Assembly: GCF_019801465.1 (NCBI RefSeq)
Contig: NZ_JAHVJA010000002.1
Span: forward strand, 434,001 to 498,000
Direction: 5' to 3'
Source of the DNA: Leisingera daeponensis
Lineage (GTDB): Bacteria; Pseudomonadota; Alphaproteobacteria; Rhodobacterales; Rhodobacteraceae
Length of the DNA stretch: 64,000 bases
The translations under genes and the position numbers were made by a program. The notes under the pieces were generated by a model that had not been told where the DNA came from, searched no databases, and saw nothing but the letters and a program-made list of their open reading frames with translations. Positions 18,631 through 26,782 of this stretch are shown piece by piece (position 1 is the first letter of the stretch; each line of letters starts with the position of its first letter).

Positions 18631-19311
18631 TTATTCGTCACCCGGCACGCCGTAGGACGGCGCCGCGCGCGGGTCGAGCGCGCGCTGGACATAGGCCTCC
18701 AACTGCGGCTTGTAGATGTCCCAGGCGGTTGCGATATTCTCAATCGGGCAATCCTCGCTCCAGTCGCAGCGCAGATCGGCCACCGGCCAGCTGACCTTGT
18801 CGACGATCTTCATGCCCGCCGAATGCACTGGCCCGGCCTCGCCGCCCGCAGCCAGCCCGGCGCGCATCGCCGCAATCAGCCGGTCGCCCAGATGCCCCCT
18901 GGCGGCCTGAAACCCGTCCACGATAGCCTGGCACACGCCGTCATTGGCCAGAAGATTGCCGCCCGAGGCCACATCCCGCCCCTCCGCCTGGGTCCAGATC
19001 CCCAGGCTGTTGGGTCCGGAATGGATCGCGGTGCGGCCCGCCTTGTCCACCGCCAGAACCTGGCGGTATTCGATGAACCTGCCCTGAGCGCGGACCTGTT
19101 CGATGACCTCAGCGGCGCTCAGCCCCTGCTGCATCAGATCCAGCGCCAATGGGCCCAAGCTGGGGTCTGTCACATTCTGGCTGGCCACCGCGCCGACGCC
19201 CGCCCGTGCAAAGGAACAGCGCGCCGCCACCGCCGGCGAGGAGGACGAGATCGCCACTCCGAACATGCCCGTTTCCGCGCAGCGCGCCACAAGCGAAAAT
19301 GTCATCGTCAT
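18631..19311 (-). CDS. DUF1028 family protein (Ntn-hydrolase-like fold)
   Basis: This 226-residue protein matches DUF1028: it opens TFSLVARCAETGMFGVAISS, has a Cys/Gly-rich N-terminal third (ARCSFARAGVGAVASQN) and the middle block ASGGNLLAND. The family is believed to adopt an Ntn-hydrolase-like sandwich, but I know of no settled function. It is often found beside RidA and amidohydrolase genes, as here (RidA upstream, aldehyde dehydrogenase 14 bp downstream), which suggests a role in amide or imine chemistry of amine catabolism. No signal peptide. Confidence 0.8.
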   Translation of the reverse strand: MTMTFSLVARCAETGMFGVAISSSSPAVAARCSFARAGVGAVASQNVTDPSLGPLALDLMQQGLSAAEVIEQVRAQGRFIEYRQVLAVDKAGRTAIHSGPNSLGIWTQAEGRDVASGGNLLANDGVCQAIVDGFQAARGHLGDRLIAAMRAGLAAGGEAGPVHSAGMKIVDKVSWPVADLRCDWSEDCPIENIATAWDIYKPQLEAYVQRALDPRAAPSYGVPGDE

Positions 19312-19343
19312 TTCTCCACACCAGCCACTGGAGAAGATCCGTT

Positions 19344-19420
19344 CTTCATCTGGCCGGAAATATCCTCGGGGGTGAATTGAGCCGCAGGCTCAAGAGGGGG
19401 CAGACAGCCCCCTCCCTCTT
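19344..19420 (+). repeat. Clade-type intergenic element with GC hairpin (copy A)
   Basis: The gap between the RidA stop and the DUF1028 start reads CTTCATCTGGCC, then an AAATATCCTCGGGGG block, a small GAGCC-GCA-GGCTC hairpin, and AGGGGGC-AGACA-GCCCCCT followed by CCCTCTTT. A shorter relative occurs at 63700-63758. I believe this CTTCATCT...GGGG...hairpin layout recurs between genes in roseobacter genomes, probably as a terminator-like element; that is memory, not something seen here beyond the two copies. Confidence 0.5.
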
Positions 19421-19425
19421 TCCGT

Positions 19426-19842
19426 TCAGTCCGGAATAACCGCCGTACCGTCGATCTCCACCAGCCACTCGGGCCGCGCCAGCGCCTGCACCACCAGGCC
19501 GGTGGAAACCGGATGCACGCCTTTGATGTATTCGCCCATGGTGCGGTAGACCGCCTCGCGGTGGCGCACGTCGGTGATGTAAACCACCACCTTGACCAGA
19601 TGCTCCATCGAGCCGCCGCATTCCTCGATCAGCTGACGGATATTTTGCATCACCTTGTGGGTCTGCTCGACGGGGTCATGGCTGTCGATGTTGCGGGCGT
19701 CGTCCAGATTCTGCGGGCACTGGCCGCGCAGGTAGACGGTCTTGCCGCCCTGCGTGACCACCGCCTGGCACAGGTCGTTGTCCAGATTCTGTTCCGGGTA
19801 GGTGTCCGATGTGTTGAACTTGCGGATGCGGGTATGGGCCAT
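19426..19842 (-). CDS. RidA/YjgF-family protein
   Basis: This protein is about 138 residues. The ATG at 19842 is chosen because AGGAGG lies 6 nt upstream; an in-frame ATG 28 codons earlier has no site. RidA-family members hydrolyse reactive enamine/imine intermediates to keto acids plus ammonia. The archetypal Arg-containing loop of true RidA (Arg105 region) is not clearly preserved in VKVVVYITDVRHREAVYRTM, so this is one of the Rid subfamilies rather than canonical RidA. Being in the amine operon, 130 bp after the flavin monooxygenase, it probably handles an imine made by the oxidative enzymes. Confidence 0.8.
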   Translation of the reverse strand: MAHTRIRKFNTSDTYPEQNLDNDLCQAVVTQGGKTVYLRGQCPQNLDDARNIDSHDPVEQTHKVMQNIRQLIEECGGSMEHLVKVVVYITDVRHREAVYRTMGEYIKGVHPVSTGLVVQALARPEWLVEIDGTAVIPD

Positions 19843-19972
19843 GGGGGGTCCTCCTGGCATGGCGGGATGGCAGCGCCGGCAGGTTTCATCTGCCGGCAAA
19901 GGTGTCACAGGCGGCGGGGCAGCCAAATTACCTTCTGGCTACGCCTTGCTTTGGCAATGGCTAAGCCAACGT

Positions 19973-21247
19973 TCACAGTGCGTCGGCTCGGCACTCGCCG
20001 GGGCCGCGGTAGCCCTCGTAATGGCGCTGGATGGCGATCTGGTCCGCCACATGCTTGGCGTCATGCCAGACCCCCCAGATGAAGGTCGAGCCGCGTCGCG
20101 ACTGCCAGGGCAGACCCAGGAAATAGATCCCCGGCTCTGCCGACACCCCGCGCTGATGCCGCGGGCGGCCCTGCGCGTCAAAAGCATCCACCTTCATCCA
20201 GGCAAAGTCCTGGCGGAAGCCGGTTGCCCAGAGGATGGTGGTGATGCCCTCCTTCTTTAAGTCCAGTTCCCGAATCGGATGGCTCAGGCAGTACGGGTCC
20301 GGAAAGGCCCTGCGGGCTTCCGGCTCTTCCGGCAAGTCGATTCCGGTGCGCTCCACATAAGCATCAGCCAGTTCCAGCATCTTCAGATAATCGGCATCGC
20401 CCGATGCGATGTTGTCCTGCAAATCAGATGCAAACGTCAGGGTCCCGTTCTCATAGGTCTCGGTCATGCCAAGCAGCGTCACGCCCTCCCCCGCCAGGCG
20501 GCGGAAATCCATGGTCTGGCCGCCATAGGCACCGCTGACAGAGATCGTCACATGCTCCTTGCCCGGTTCCTGCGCCGCCTGATCCCAGAGGCCCAGAACC
20601 CCCAGCCACCAGACGAAATCGCGGCCCCGGTACATGCGCGGCGGACGGTCGTGCGGGCCAACTGACAAATAGACCTTGCGCCCTGCGCGGTTCAGCTCAT
20701 CCGCAATCTGCGCTCCGGAAGACCCTGCGCCCACAACCAAAACCGCCCCTTCGGGCAACTGTCCGGGATTCCGGTAGTGGAAGGAGTGCAGCTGCTTCAT
20801 ATCGGCCTCTTCCGGGACCACTGGCGGAATTACGGGATGCTGGAAAGCACCTGTGGCGGCCACGATGCGCTGCGCCTCGATCACCCCATCCGTGGTTTCA
20901 ACCTGGAAGGCGCCGGTGCCTTCGATGCGCTCAGCCTTAATGACCTCCACTCCGGTGCGGATCGGCGCATTGAACCGTTTCGCGTATTCGACGAAGTAGT
21001 CAGCCACCCGGTCCTTGCCCGCAAAGTCCTCCGGATCCATGCCGGTGAATTCCTGGCTCGGGAAGCGGTCATGCCATGCCGGACCGTTGGCCACCAGAGA
21101 GTCCCAGCGCCCAGTCCGCCAAGCCTCGGCAATGCGGTTTTTCTCCAGTACCAGGTGCGGCACGCCTTGGCTGGTCAGGTGTTCACTCATGGCTACACCT
21201 GCCTGGCCTGCCCCGACTACAAGCGTGTCAATCTTTTCGTTCAGCAT
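19973..21247 (-). CDS. Flavin-containing monooxygenase-like protein (CzcO-like)
   Basis: This protein is about 424 residues. The start at 21247 follows GAGGA 8 nt upstream; a longer in-frame start at 21298 is less likely. An FAD-binding GAGQAG (12-17) and a second, NAD(P)H-type GAGSSG near residue 165 give the two-Rossmann layout of group B flavin monooxygenases. The canonical FxGxxxHxxxW fingerprint is only loosely present (ATGAFQHPVIP, then LHSFHYRNP). It may oxygenate an amine or N-methyl compound and start the pathway of the operon, but CzcO-like proteins are poorly characterised. It is the first gene of the seven-gene minus-strand set. Confidence 0.78.
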   Translation of the reverse strand: MLNEKIDTLVVGAGQAGVAMSEHLTSQGVPHLVLEKNRIAEAWRTGRWDSLVANGPAWHDRFPSQEFTGMDPEDFAGKDRVADYFVEYAKRFNAPIRTGVEVIKAERIEGTGAFQVETTDGVIEAQRIVAATGAFQHPVIPPVVPEEADMKQLHSFHYRNPGQLPEGAVLVVGAGSSGAQIADELNRAGRKVYLSVGPHDRPPRMYRGRDFVWWLGVLGLWDQAAQEPGKEHVTISVSGAYGGQTMDFRRLAGEGVTLLGMTETYENGTLTFASDLQDNIASGDADYLKMLELADAYVERTGIDLPEEPEARRAFPDPYCLSHPIRELDLKKEGITTILWATGFRQDFAWMKVDAFDAQGRPRHQRGVSAEPGIYFLGLPWQSRRGSTFIWGVWHDAKHVADQIAIQRHYEGYRGPGECRADAL

Positions 21248-21980
21248 GTCTTTGTCCTCTTCTGGCGGTCCGGCGTGAGGTGCGGCTTCCTGCAGCACTT
21301 TAGCCCTGCCCGATGCTGACCAGGCTTAGGTGCGGTGCTGCACAAAAGTTTTCACAACTGCTGCTTCGGCAAAAGAAATGTCTGGCTTACCTGTGCTTCG
21401 CTTGCAGCTAATCAGCGGGCTCATCGTATTTCCGTACCGCAGTCAAACGCCCGCCGCCGTGCGCCGGGAGTTGAGACTTTTTCCAACGAAAGGAAGATTG
21501 ACTGCCTAGACTGTGACAGCCCGCGACAGGCCGCTGAGCGGAGCCGAAATTCAGAATATGCCGCTGAGGCCTTATGGCCCGAAAGACCTGTCATCTTCGG
21601 TATTAGTGTCTGAGGAAATCGGACCTTGAACCGTATCAGACAGACTGCAGCCGTGGGCACCCCTCCGGCTGCAGTGGCAGTCTTAGTGACGGACGAAGAT
21701 ATGCCTGCCCCAGCACTCGATTTCCAAGTGAGAGGACGGCACCGTTGTAGGTTTTGGAAACAGCCGGAACCTGATCTTAAGGCACACACCACGGCAATAG
21801 CTGCCAGGCCTTTCACCCGGCTTTTCTATTGCAAACGCCGGCTTTTGCAGTGGCCGAAGCCGGGTCGATGCCGGCGCCGTCAGCCGGATCTAACTGGCCC
21901 CGCCCCCTGCAAAAGCCGGCGTTTACCGCCGCGAAGGCTTCAAGTTTTCAAGAGCCGGTGCACACTGCGCTGGAGGATGT
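21248..21980. other. Gene-poor interval with inverted repeats
   Basis: I find no convincing gene in this 730-bp stretch; its small open frames on both strands have no recognisable family. It holds a 10-bp inverted repeat ACTGCAGCCG (21644-21653) with its complement (21666-21675), and the perfect 18-bp repeat listed separately. The promoter of the minus-strand monooxygenase operon should lie at its left side. The stretch could be remnant mobile or intergenic repeat DNA; only a genome self-comparison would tell. Confidence 0.5.
21833..21924. repeat. Perfect 18-bp inverted repeat, 56-bp spacer
   Basis: AAACGCCGGCTTTTGCAG at 21833-21850 is matched exactly by its reverse complement at 21907-21924. 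The 56-nt spacer is GC-rich and contains a second GGC/GCC-rich partial dyad. The arms are too long and exact to be chance in this base composition. Possible readings are a small palindromic mobile element, a structured RNA, or an intrinsic transcription stop for the lipoprotein gene transcribed towards it from 22229. Confidence 0.85.
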
Positions 21981-22229
21981 TTACGCCTTGCATTCCCAAG
22001 CACGCTTGACCAGTCGGTCCTTGCGGTCGAACCAGTAATTCTGCTCATTCGCGCTCAGCCGGTCCGGGTTGCGGACAACCGCGTCTGCTTGGGCAATCGC
22101 TTGCGGCAATTCCCGGCACGGGTAGTACTCCGGCGGCGTGACCTCCTGCGCCTGCTCCCCCTCAAACTCTTCGCACCCTGTCAGAATTGTACCCGCCAAA
22201 GCGGCTGCAATAACACTCGTCAGTTTCAT
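21981..22229 (-). CDS. Small predicted lipoprotein
   Basis: This 82-residue protein has a lipoprotein signal (Lys at position 2, hydrophobic core, lipobox LTGC with Cys19). The mature part is acidic then mixed (EEFEGEQAQEV, later PDRLSANEQNYWFDRKDRLVK) and contains two further Cys residues (CREL and WECKA) that might form a disulfide. AGGGG lies 7 nt before the ATG. The function is unknown. It stands alone between the monooxygenase operon and the polysaccharide operon and ends about 57 bp from the 18-bp inverted repeat. Confidence 0.72.
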   Translation of the reverse strand: MKLTSVIAAALAGTILTGCEEFEGEQAQEVTPPEYYPCRELPQAIAQADAVVRNPDRLSANEQNYWFDRKDRLVKRAWECKA

Positions 22230-22921
22230 TTTAGACCCCTTTTGGTTCCTGGACTTTCCATTCTTTTGTTTCGTTACCAGTCAATCTGCACTTCCATTTG
22301 CCTCTCTCCTTTGCGGCACGTTTGGGTTTACACCGTCTGCAAGGGGAAACAGATCGTGCCGGTGGCATTTCCAATCCAGCTGGTGTGTTCTTTTAACAAG
22401 TCAAATCATATCTCAGCGGAATTGACGGGAATGCGTGACAGCTAAGAAGCAAAAGCATTCAAAAAAGTGTCCCAGCGTCAAACCGCTATTTTCCTGTTCC
22501 GCGCTGCTTGCGACCGCTGGACTGCAGTACACCCGCCTTCGGGCTGACGATAACGACAGCCTTCCGCGAAGCACCTCGGCAGCCCCCAACATACTCAACC
22601 TCATACAGAAATCGATGTGCAGACAAATGCTCTCCAGTTGATTGTTTTTTGCTTCGCCCCCATCGAAAGTGGTAGATCGGAACGATTAAGTATTAGCACG
22701 GCACCTAAAGCTTGATGGAACCCACCCTCCACCTATCGTTCATTTACGAGGCGGGCAGTGCATTAAACAAACAACGCAGATTATTTTGTCCGGGGACGCT
22801 GGTTAAACGCATTAAAGCAACGCCAGCAAACATCAGAAACTCCGCCGTACGCGGCGGCATTTCAGGGAACATCTTTCCCGACAACTTAATTGCGGTGCTG
22901 TACCAGATGGGGGTTGGGTAC
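22230..22921. other. AT-richer intergenic stretch before the polysaccharide operon
   Basis: About 690 bp with visibly lower GC than its surroundings. I see no supported gene; the largest plus-strand frames lack ribosome sites and family resemblance. The promoter of the lipoprotein gene (left end) and of the polysaccharide operon (right end) must lie here. The composition shift would fit a horizontally acquired left border for the operon or a nucleoid-protein-bound regulatory region. Confidence 0.45.
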
Positions 22922-23956
22922 ATGATACTGCCAAGTGGAAAAAGGCGTGCACAGCACGCGTCTGAAAAACCGTATGTGCCGATGCGCAAAACGGTTCTCG
23001 TCACCGGAGGGGCAGGGTTTCTCGGGTCGCAGCTTTGCGCCCGCAAGCTAGAGCAAGGCCACACAGTAATCTGCCTGGACAATCTGCAAACCGGCCGGAT
23101 GCGCAATATCACACCGCTGATGTCGCACAGCCGTTTCCGCTTTGTCGAACATGACGTTGTCCGGCCTTACCAAATCGCCGGCCCTGTGCATCAGATTTTT
23201 AATCTGGCATGCCCGGCATCGCCGCCGAAGTACCAGCTGGACCCCATTCACACATTCAAGACCAGTGTAATGGGGGCCATGAATGCCCTGGAGCTTGCCC
23301 GCGAGAAAAGTGCCAAAGTGTTTCAGGCGTCCACGTCCGAAATCTATGGCGACCCCGAAATAAGCCCGCAGCCGGAATGCTACCGCGGCAGTGTCAACAC
23401 ATTCGGGCCGCGCGCCTGCTATGATGAAGGAAAGCGTGCCGCGGAAACGCTGTTCTATGATTACCACCACCGCTATGGCGTGCAAATCTCCATTGCCCGC
23501 ATTTTCAACACCTACGGCCCCTTCATGGATCCGCAGGACGGCCGGGTGGTGTCCAATTTCATCAATCAGGCGCTGAGAGGCGAAGACATCACCGTGTACG
23601 GCAGCGGCGCGCAGACGCGGTCATTCTGCTATGCCGACGATCTGCTGGACGCGATCGAAGCCCTGATGGAGCTGAACGACCCCAGCCCTGCACCTGTGAA
23701 CCTTGGGAATCCCGGCGAGTTCACTGTGCTGGAGCTAGCTGAAAAGGTTTGCAGGCTGACCGGAACCGGATCGCAGGTGGTGTTCAGGGATCTGCCGCAG
23801 GATGATCCGCAACAGCGCAAACCCGATATCAGCACGGCGGCAGCCAAACTGGGCTGGACCCCGAAGGTGCTGCTGGAAGACGGGCTGCAAATGACCATCC
23901 GCCATTTCCAGACAGAGATGGCCGAGCCTGACCAAATTTCCGCGGCGGCGCGCTGA
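22922..23956 (+). CDS. NAD-dependent epimerase, UDP-glucuronate decarboxylase (UXS)-like
   Basis: This is a short-chain dehydrogenase/reductase of about 344 residues. The NAD-binding [12 protein letters not shown] follows the N-terminus; the catalytic YDEGK motif replaces the usual YxxxK spacing with the UXS signature, and YGDPEISPQ and NTYGP(F)MDP are typical of UDP-glucuronate decarboxylase, which makes UDP-xylose. The start at 22922 follows GGGGGTTGGG; a later ATG at 22982 without a site is possible, and a further upstream frame looks non-coding. It overlaps galE by TGATG, so it is first in the polysaccharide operon and should supply a pentose or modified nucleotide sugar to the glycosyltransferase. 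Confidence 0.87.
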   Translation: MILPSGKRRAQHASEKPYVPMRKTVLVTGGAGFLGSQLCARKLEQGHTVICLDNLQTGRMRNITPLMSHSRFRFVEHDVVRPYQIAGPVHQIFNLACPASPPKYQLDPIHTFKTSVMGAMNALELAREKSAKVFQASTSEIYGDPEISPQPECYRGSVNTFGPRACYDEGKRAAETLFYDYHHRYGVQISIARIFNTYGPFMDPQDGRVVSNFINQALRGEDITVYGSGAQTRSFCYADDLLDAIEALMELNDPSPAPVNLGNPGEFTVLELAEKVCRLTGTGSQVVFRDLPQDDPQQRKPDISTAAAKLGWTPKVLLEDGLQMTIRHFQTEMAEPDQISAAAR

Positions 23957-24975
23957 TGGCACGGCGTTTTCCCATACTCGTGACAGGCGGCGCCGGCTTC
24001 ATCGGCAGCCACGCGTGCAAGGCTTTGCGGCAGGCGGGATATATGCCCGTCACCTTCGACAACCTCAGCACTGGACATGCGGATGCAGTCAAATGGGGGC
24101 CGCTTGTTCACGCCGACGTGCGCGACCAGGCGGCCCTGAGCACAGCCATCCGCAGCCACGGGATCAAGGCAGTGATGCATTTTGCTGCCTCCGCCTATGT
24201 CGGCGAGTCAGTGGCGCGCCCAGCATTCTACTACGACAACAATGCAGGCGGGATGATCTCCCTGATCAATGCCTGCCTGGACACCGGCGTGGATCAGATC
24301 GTGTTCTCCTCCAGTTGTGCGACCTATGGCAGCCCTGCGGGCGGCCCGATCCGCGAGGACACGCCCCAGGCACCGATCAACCCCTATGGCCGCAGCAAGC
24401 TGATGTGCGAGCAAATGCTGCGGGACTGCTCAGCTGCACATGGGCTGCGGTTTGCGGCGCTGCGCTATTTCAATGCCGCCGGCGCGGACCCGGAGGGCGA
24501 GCTGCGCGAACGGCACGATCCGGAAACCCATCTGCTGCCGCTGGCGTTGCAGGCGGCCTCCGGGCAGCGGGGGCCGCTGCAGGTTTTCGGGACGGACTAC
24601 GCCACCAGAGACGGCAGTTGCGAACGGGACTACATCCATGTCAGCGATCTGGCCCGCGGCCATGTCCTGGCCGCGGATTACCTGGCGGCGGGCGGCAAAA
24701 GCTGCGCGCTGAACCTGGGCAGCGGCACCGGCCATACAATTTTTGAAGTCCTGGAAGCGATCCGCAGCGTAACGGGCAAGGCGGTACCGCATGATCTTGC
24801 CCCGCGCCGCGCCGGAGATCCGCCTTCGCTGACTGCGGACCCCGCCCTGGCGGAAAAAACACTGGGCTTCCGCACCGCCTGCTCCGGGCTTGAACAGATA
24901 ATCAGGGACGCAGCACCGACGTTCGGGCTGCGCTCCCGGGAAGAGGCACGCAATGAGCGCCATGCAGCGGAATAA
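23956..24975 (+). CDS. galE: UDP-glucose 4-epimerase
   Basis: This 339-residue extended SDR has VTGGAGFIGSHACK at the N-terminus, the GalE motif FDNLSTGH, the catalytic Ser in FSSSCATYG and YGRSK (Tyr/Lys pair). It interconverts UDP-glucose and UDP-galactose. The length and motif order fit GalE exactly. It starts inside the stop codon of the UXS-like gene and its end overlaps the glycosyltransferase start by 23 bp, so the three genes are translationally linked. It probably provides UDP-galactose, or keeps the UDP-hexose pool balanced, for the polymer made by this operon. Confidence 0.9.
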   Translation: MARRFPILVTGGAGFIGSHACKALRQAGYMPVTFDNLSTGHADAVKWGPLVHADVRDQAALSTAIRSHGIKAVMHFAASAYVGESVARPAFYYDNNAGGMISLINACLDTGVDQIVFSSSCATYGSPAGGPIREDTPQAPINPYGRSKLMCEQMLRDCSAAHGLRFAALRYFNAAGADPEGELRERHDPETHLLPLALQAASGQRGPLQVFGTDYATRDGSCERDYIHVSDLARGHVLAADYLAAGGKSCALNLGSGTGHTIFEVLEAIRSVTGKAVPHDLAPRRAGDPPSLTADPALAEKTLGFRTACSGLEQIIRDAAPTFGLRSREEARNERHAAE

Positions 24976-26779
24976 CCGGGTTTCCGCCCGCCGCGACGCA
25001 GGCCTGGACTGGGCGGCAGCATCGGTTTTTGGCCTGTGGCTGCTGGCTGCCGGATACTTCTGGCACTGGTGGCTGCAGCCGGGCCATAACATCGGCACCG
25101 GACGTTACGCTGCCGTCTCGCTGGCCATCCTATGGCTCTACTTCCTGCTGGCTTATTTCATGGTGTTTTTCCTGAACGGCACCCGCCGCCGTCCGCGGCC
25201 TGCGCTGCAAGGCCCGCTCAGGGTGGCCATGATCACCACCAAGACACCCGCTGAACCGCTTACCGTGCTGCAAAAGACCCTGACCGCAATGCTGGCGCAA
25301 GCGCCGCCGCATGATACCTGGCTGGCCGATGAAGATCCGGACGAGGCAACCCGCGCCTGGTGCGCGGCGAATGGCGTCAGGATCTCCTCCCGCAAGGGGG
25401 TTGCTGACTACCACCGCAAGGAGTGGCCGCGCAGGACCCGCTGCAAGGAAGGCAATCTGGCCTATTTCTACGACCAGTACGGCTATGAAGCCTATGACAT
25501 CGTGTCCCAGCTGGATGCCGATCACGTCCCGCAGCCTGGCTACCTGGAAGCGATCCTGAAAGGGTTTGACGACCCGGCTACGGGCTATGTCAGCGCCCCG
25601 TCGATCTGCTGCAGCAATGCTGGTCAAAGCTGGGCAGCGCGGATGCGGCTTTATGCTGAGGCACCGTTCCACGGCGGCATCCAGCTGGGCTACAGCGCCG
25701 GCTGGGCACCGATGTGCATCGGCTCGCACTATGCGGTGCGCACCCGCTCGCTGCGGCAGGCGGGCGGTCTGGGACCGGAGCTGGCCGAGGATCATTCCAC
25801 CACGATGCTGATGAATTCCGCCGGCTGGCGGGGCACCCATGCTGCGGATGCCATCGCGCATGGCGCAGGCCCGGCTTGCATGGCGGATCTTGCCACTCAG
25901 GAGTTCCAGTGGTCGCGCAGCCTGACAACGCTGCTGCTGAACTATACACCGCGCTATCTGAAAGGGCTGCCGCCGCGGCTGCGGTTCCAGTTCCTGCTTT
26001 GCCAGCTGTGGTATCCGCTGTTCGCCGTGTTCATGGCCCTGATGTACCTGTTCCCAATTGCGGCGCTGCTGCTGGACATCCGCTTCGCCGGAGTGACATT
26101 CCTGGGCTTCGTTCTGCATGCGCTGCCATCAACCGCTGCAGTGATCCTGTTTGTCTATCTGATGCGGGCCCGCGACACACTCAGACCGTTTGACGCCAAG
26201 GTTCTCAGCTGGGAGCGCGCCCTGTTCCCCTGTGCGCAATGGCCCTGGGTTCTGCTCGGCTGCGGAATGGCCGTTGCGGACAGGCTGCGCGGAGGGTTCG
26301 TCGACTTCCGGGTAACGCCCAAAGGCGGCGGCACGGCGCCGCCGGTGCCGCTTCGGGTTCTCCTGCCCTACCTGCTGCTGGCCCTGGGAGCAGCCGTGCC
26401 TCCTCTTTTCGTGCAGGATCTGCAACAAGCCGCGGGCTTCGTCATCCTGAGCCTGATCAACGCCGCGGTTTACACCGTGCTGTTCGCCGTGATCGCCATT
26501 CAGCATCTGCGCGAAAACAAGCTGTCGCCTTTCGAATGGCCTGTGGCCTCCGCCTTTCAGGCAACGGCCAGCATGGTGCTTGCCACCGCCATAGCGGCAG
26601 CGCTTGGCAGTCAAGGCGCGCACAGCGTCTATGCACTGTCCCACGGCAGCGGTGTGTTCTCCCCGTACACCCCCAAATACATCGTGTCCGGTGCGGGTTT
26701 GGGGCCGCCGGGCACTGTTACTTACCAAGTGAACCTGGACTGGCCGGGAATGGCCTTGTTCCAGCAGAAGACGGAGTAG
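24953..26779 (+). CDS. Membrane family-2 glycosyltransferase, cellulose-synthase-like
   Basis: This 608-residue protein has two N-terminal transmembrane helices (about 22-40 and 54-75), a cytosolic GT-A domain (about 90-330), and at least five C-terminal helices (about 345-520). Catalytic residues follow the processive synthase layout: an early Asp (LADEDP, 126/128), DAD (188-190) and ED (279-280). The usual QxxRW acceptor motif reads QEFQW (316-320), with Gln for Arg. No PilZ domain is obvious, so c-di-GMP control is not apparent. It should polymerise and translocate a beta-linked glycan from nucleotide sugars supplied by the two preceding genes. Confidence 0.85.
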   Translation: MSAMQRNNRVSARRDAGLDWAAASVFGLWLLAAGYFWHWWLQPGHNIGTGRYAAVSLAILWLYFLLAYFMVFFLNGTRRRPRPALQGPLRVAMITTKTPAEPLTVLQKTLTAMLAQAPPHDTWLADEDPDEATRAWCAANGVRISSRKGVADYHRKEWPRRTRCKEGNLAYFYDQYGYEAYDIVSQLDADHVPQPGYLEAILKGFDDPATGYVSAPSICCSNAGQSWAARMRLYAEAPFHGGIQLGYSAGWAPMCIGSHYAVRTRSLRQAGGLGPELAEDHSTTMLMNSAGWRGTHAADAIAHGAGPACMADLATQEFQWSRSLTTLLLNYTPRYLKGLPPRLRFQFLLCQLWYPLFAVFMALMYLFPIAALLLDIRFAGVTFLGFVLHALPSTAAVILFVYLMRARDTLRPFDAKVLSWERALFPCAQWPWVLLGCGMAVADRLRGGFVDFRVTPKGGGTAPPVPLRVLLPYLLLALGAAVPPLFVQDLQQAAGFVILSLINAAVYTVLFAVIAIQHLRENKLSPFEWPVASAFQATASMVLATAIAAALGSQGAHSVYALSHGSGVFSPYTPKYIVSGAGLGPPGTVTYQVNLDWPGMALFQQKTE

Positions 26780-26782
26780 AAA

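Noticed and set aside
21421-21816. 131-codon minus-strand frame in the gene-poor interval
   Set aside because: No ribosome site, no recognisable family, Ser/Arg/Ala-rich composition; may be part of an intergenic repeat but not supported as a gene.
22712-22921. 70-residue N-terminal extension of the UXS-like protein
   Set aside because: Family members begin close to the VTGGAGF motif; the extension has non-coding composition and the start at 22922 has a better ribosome site.
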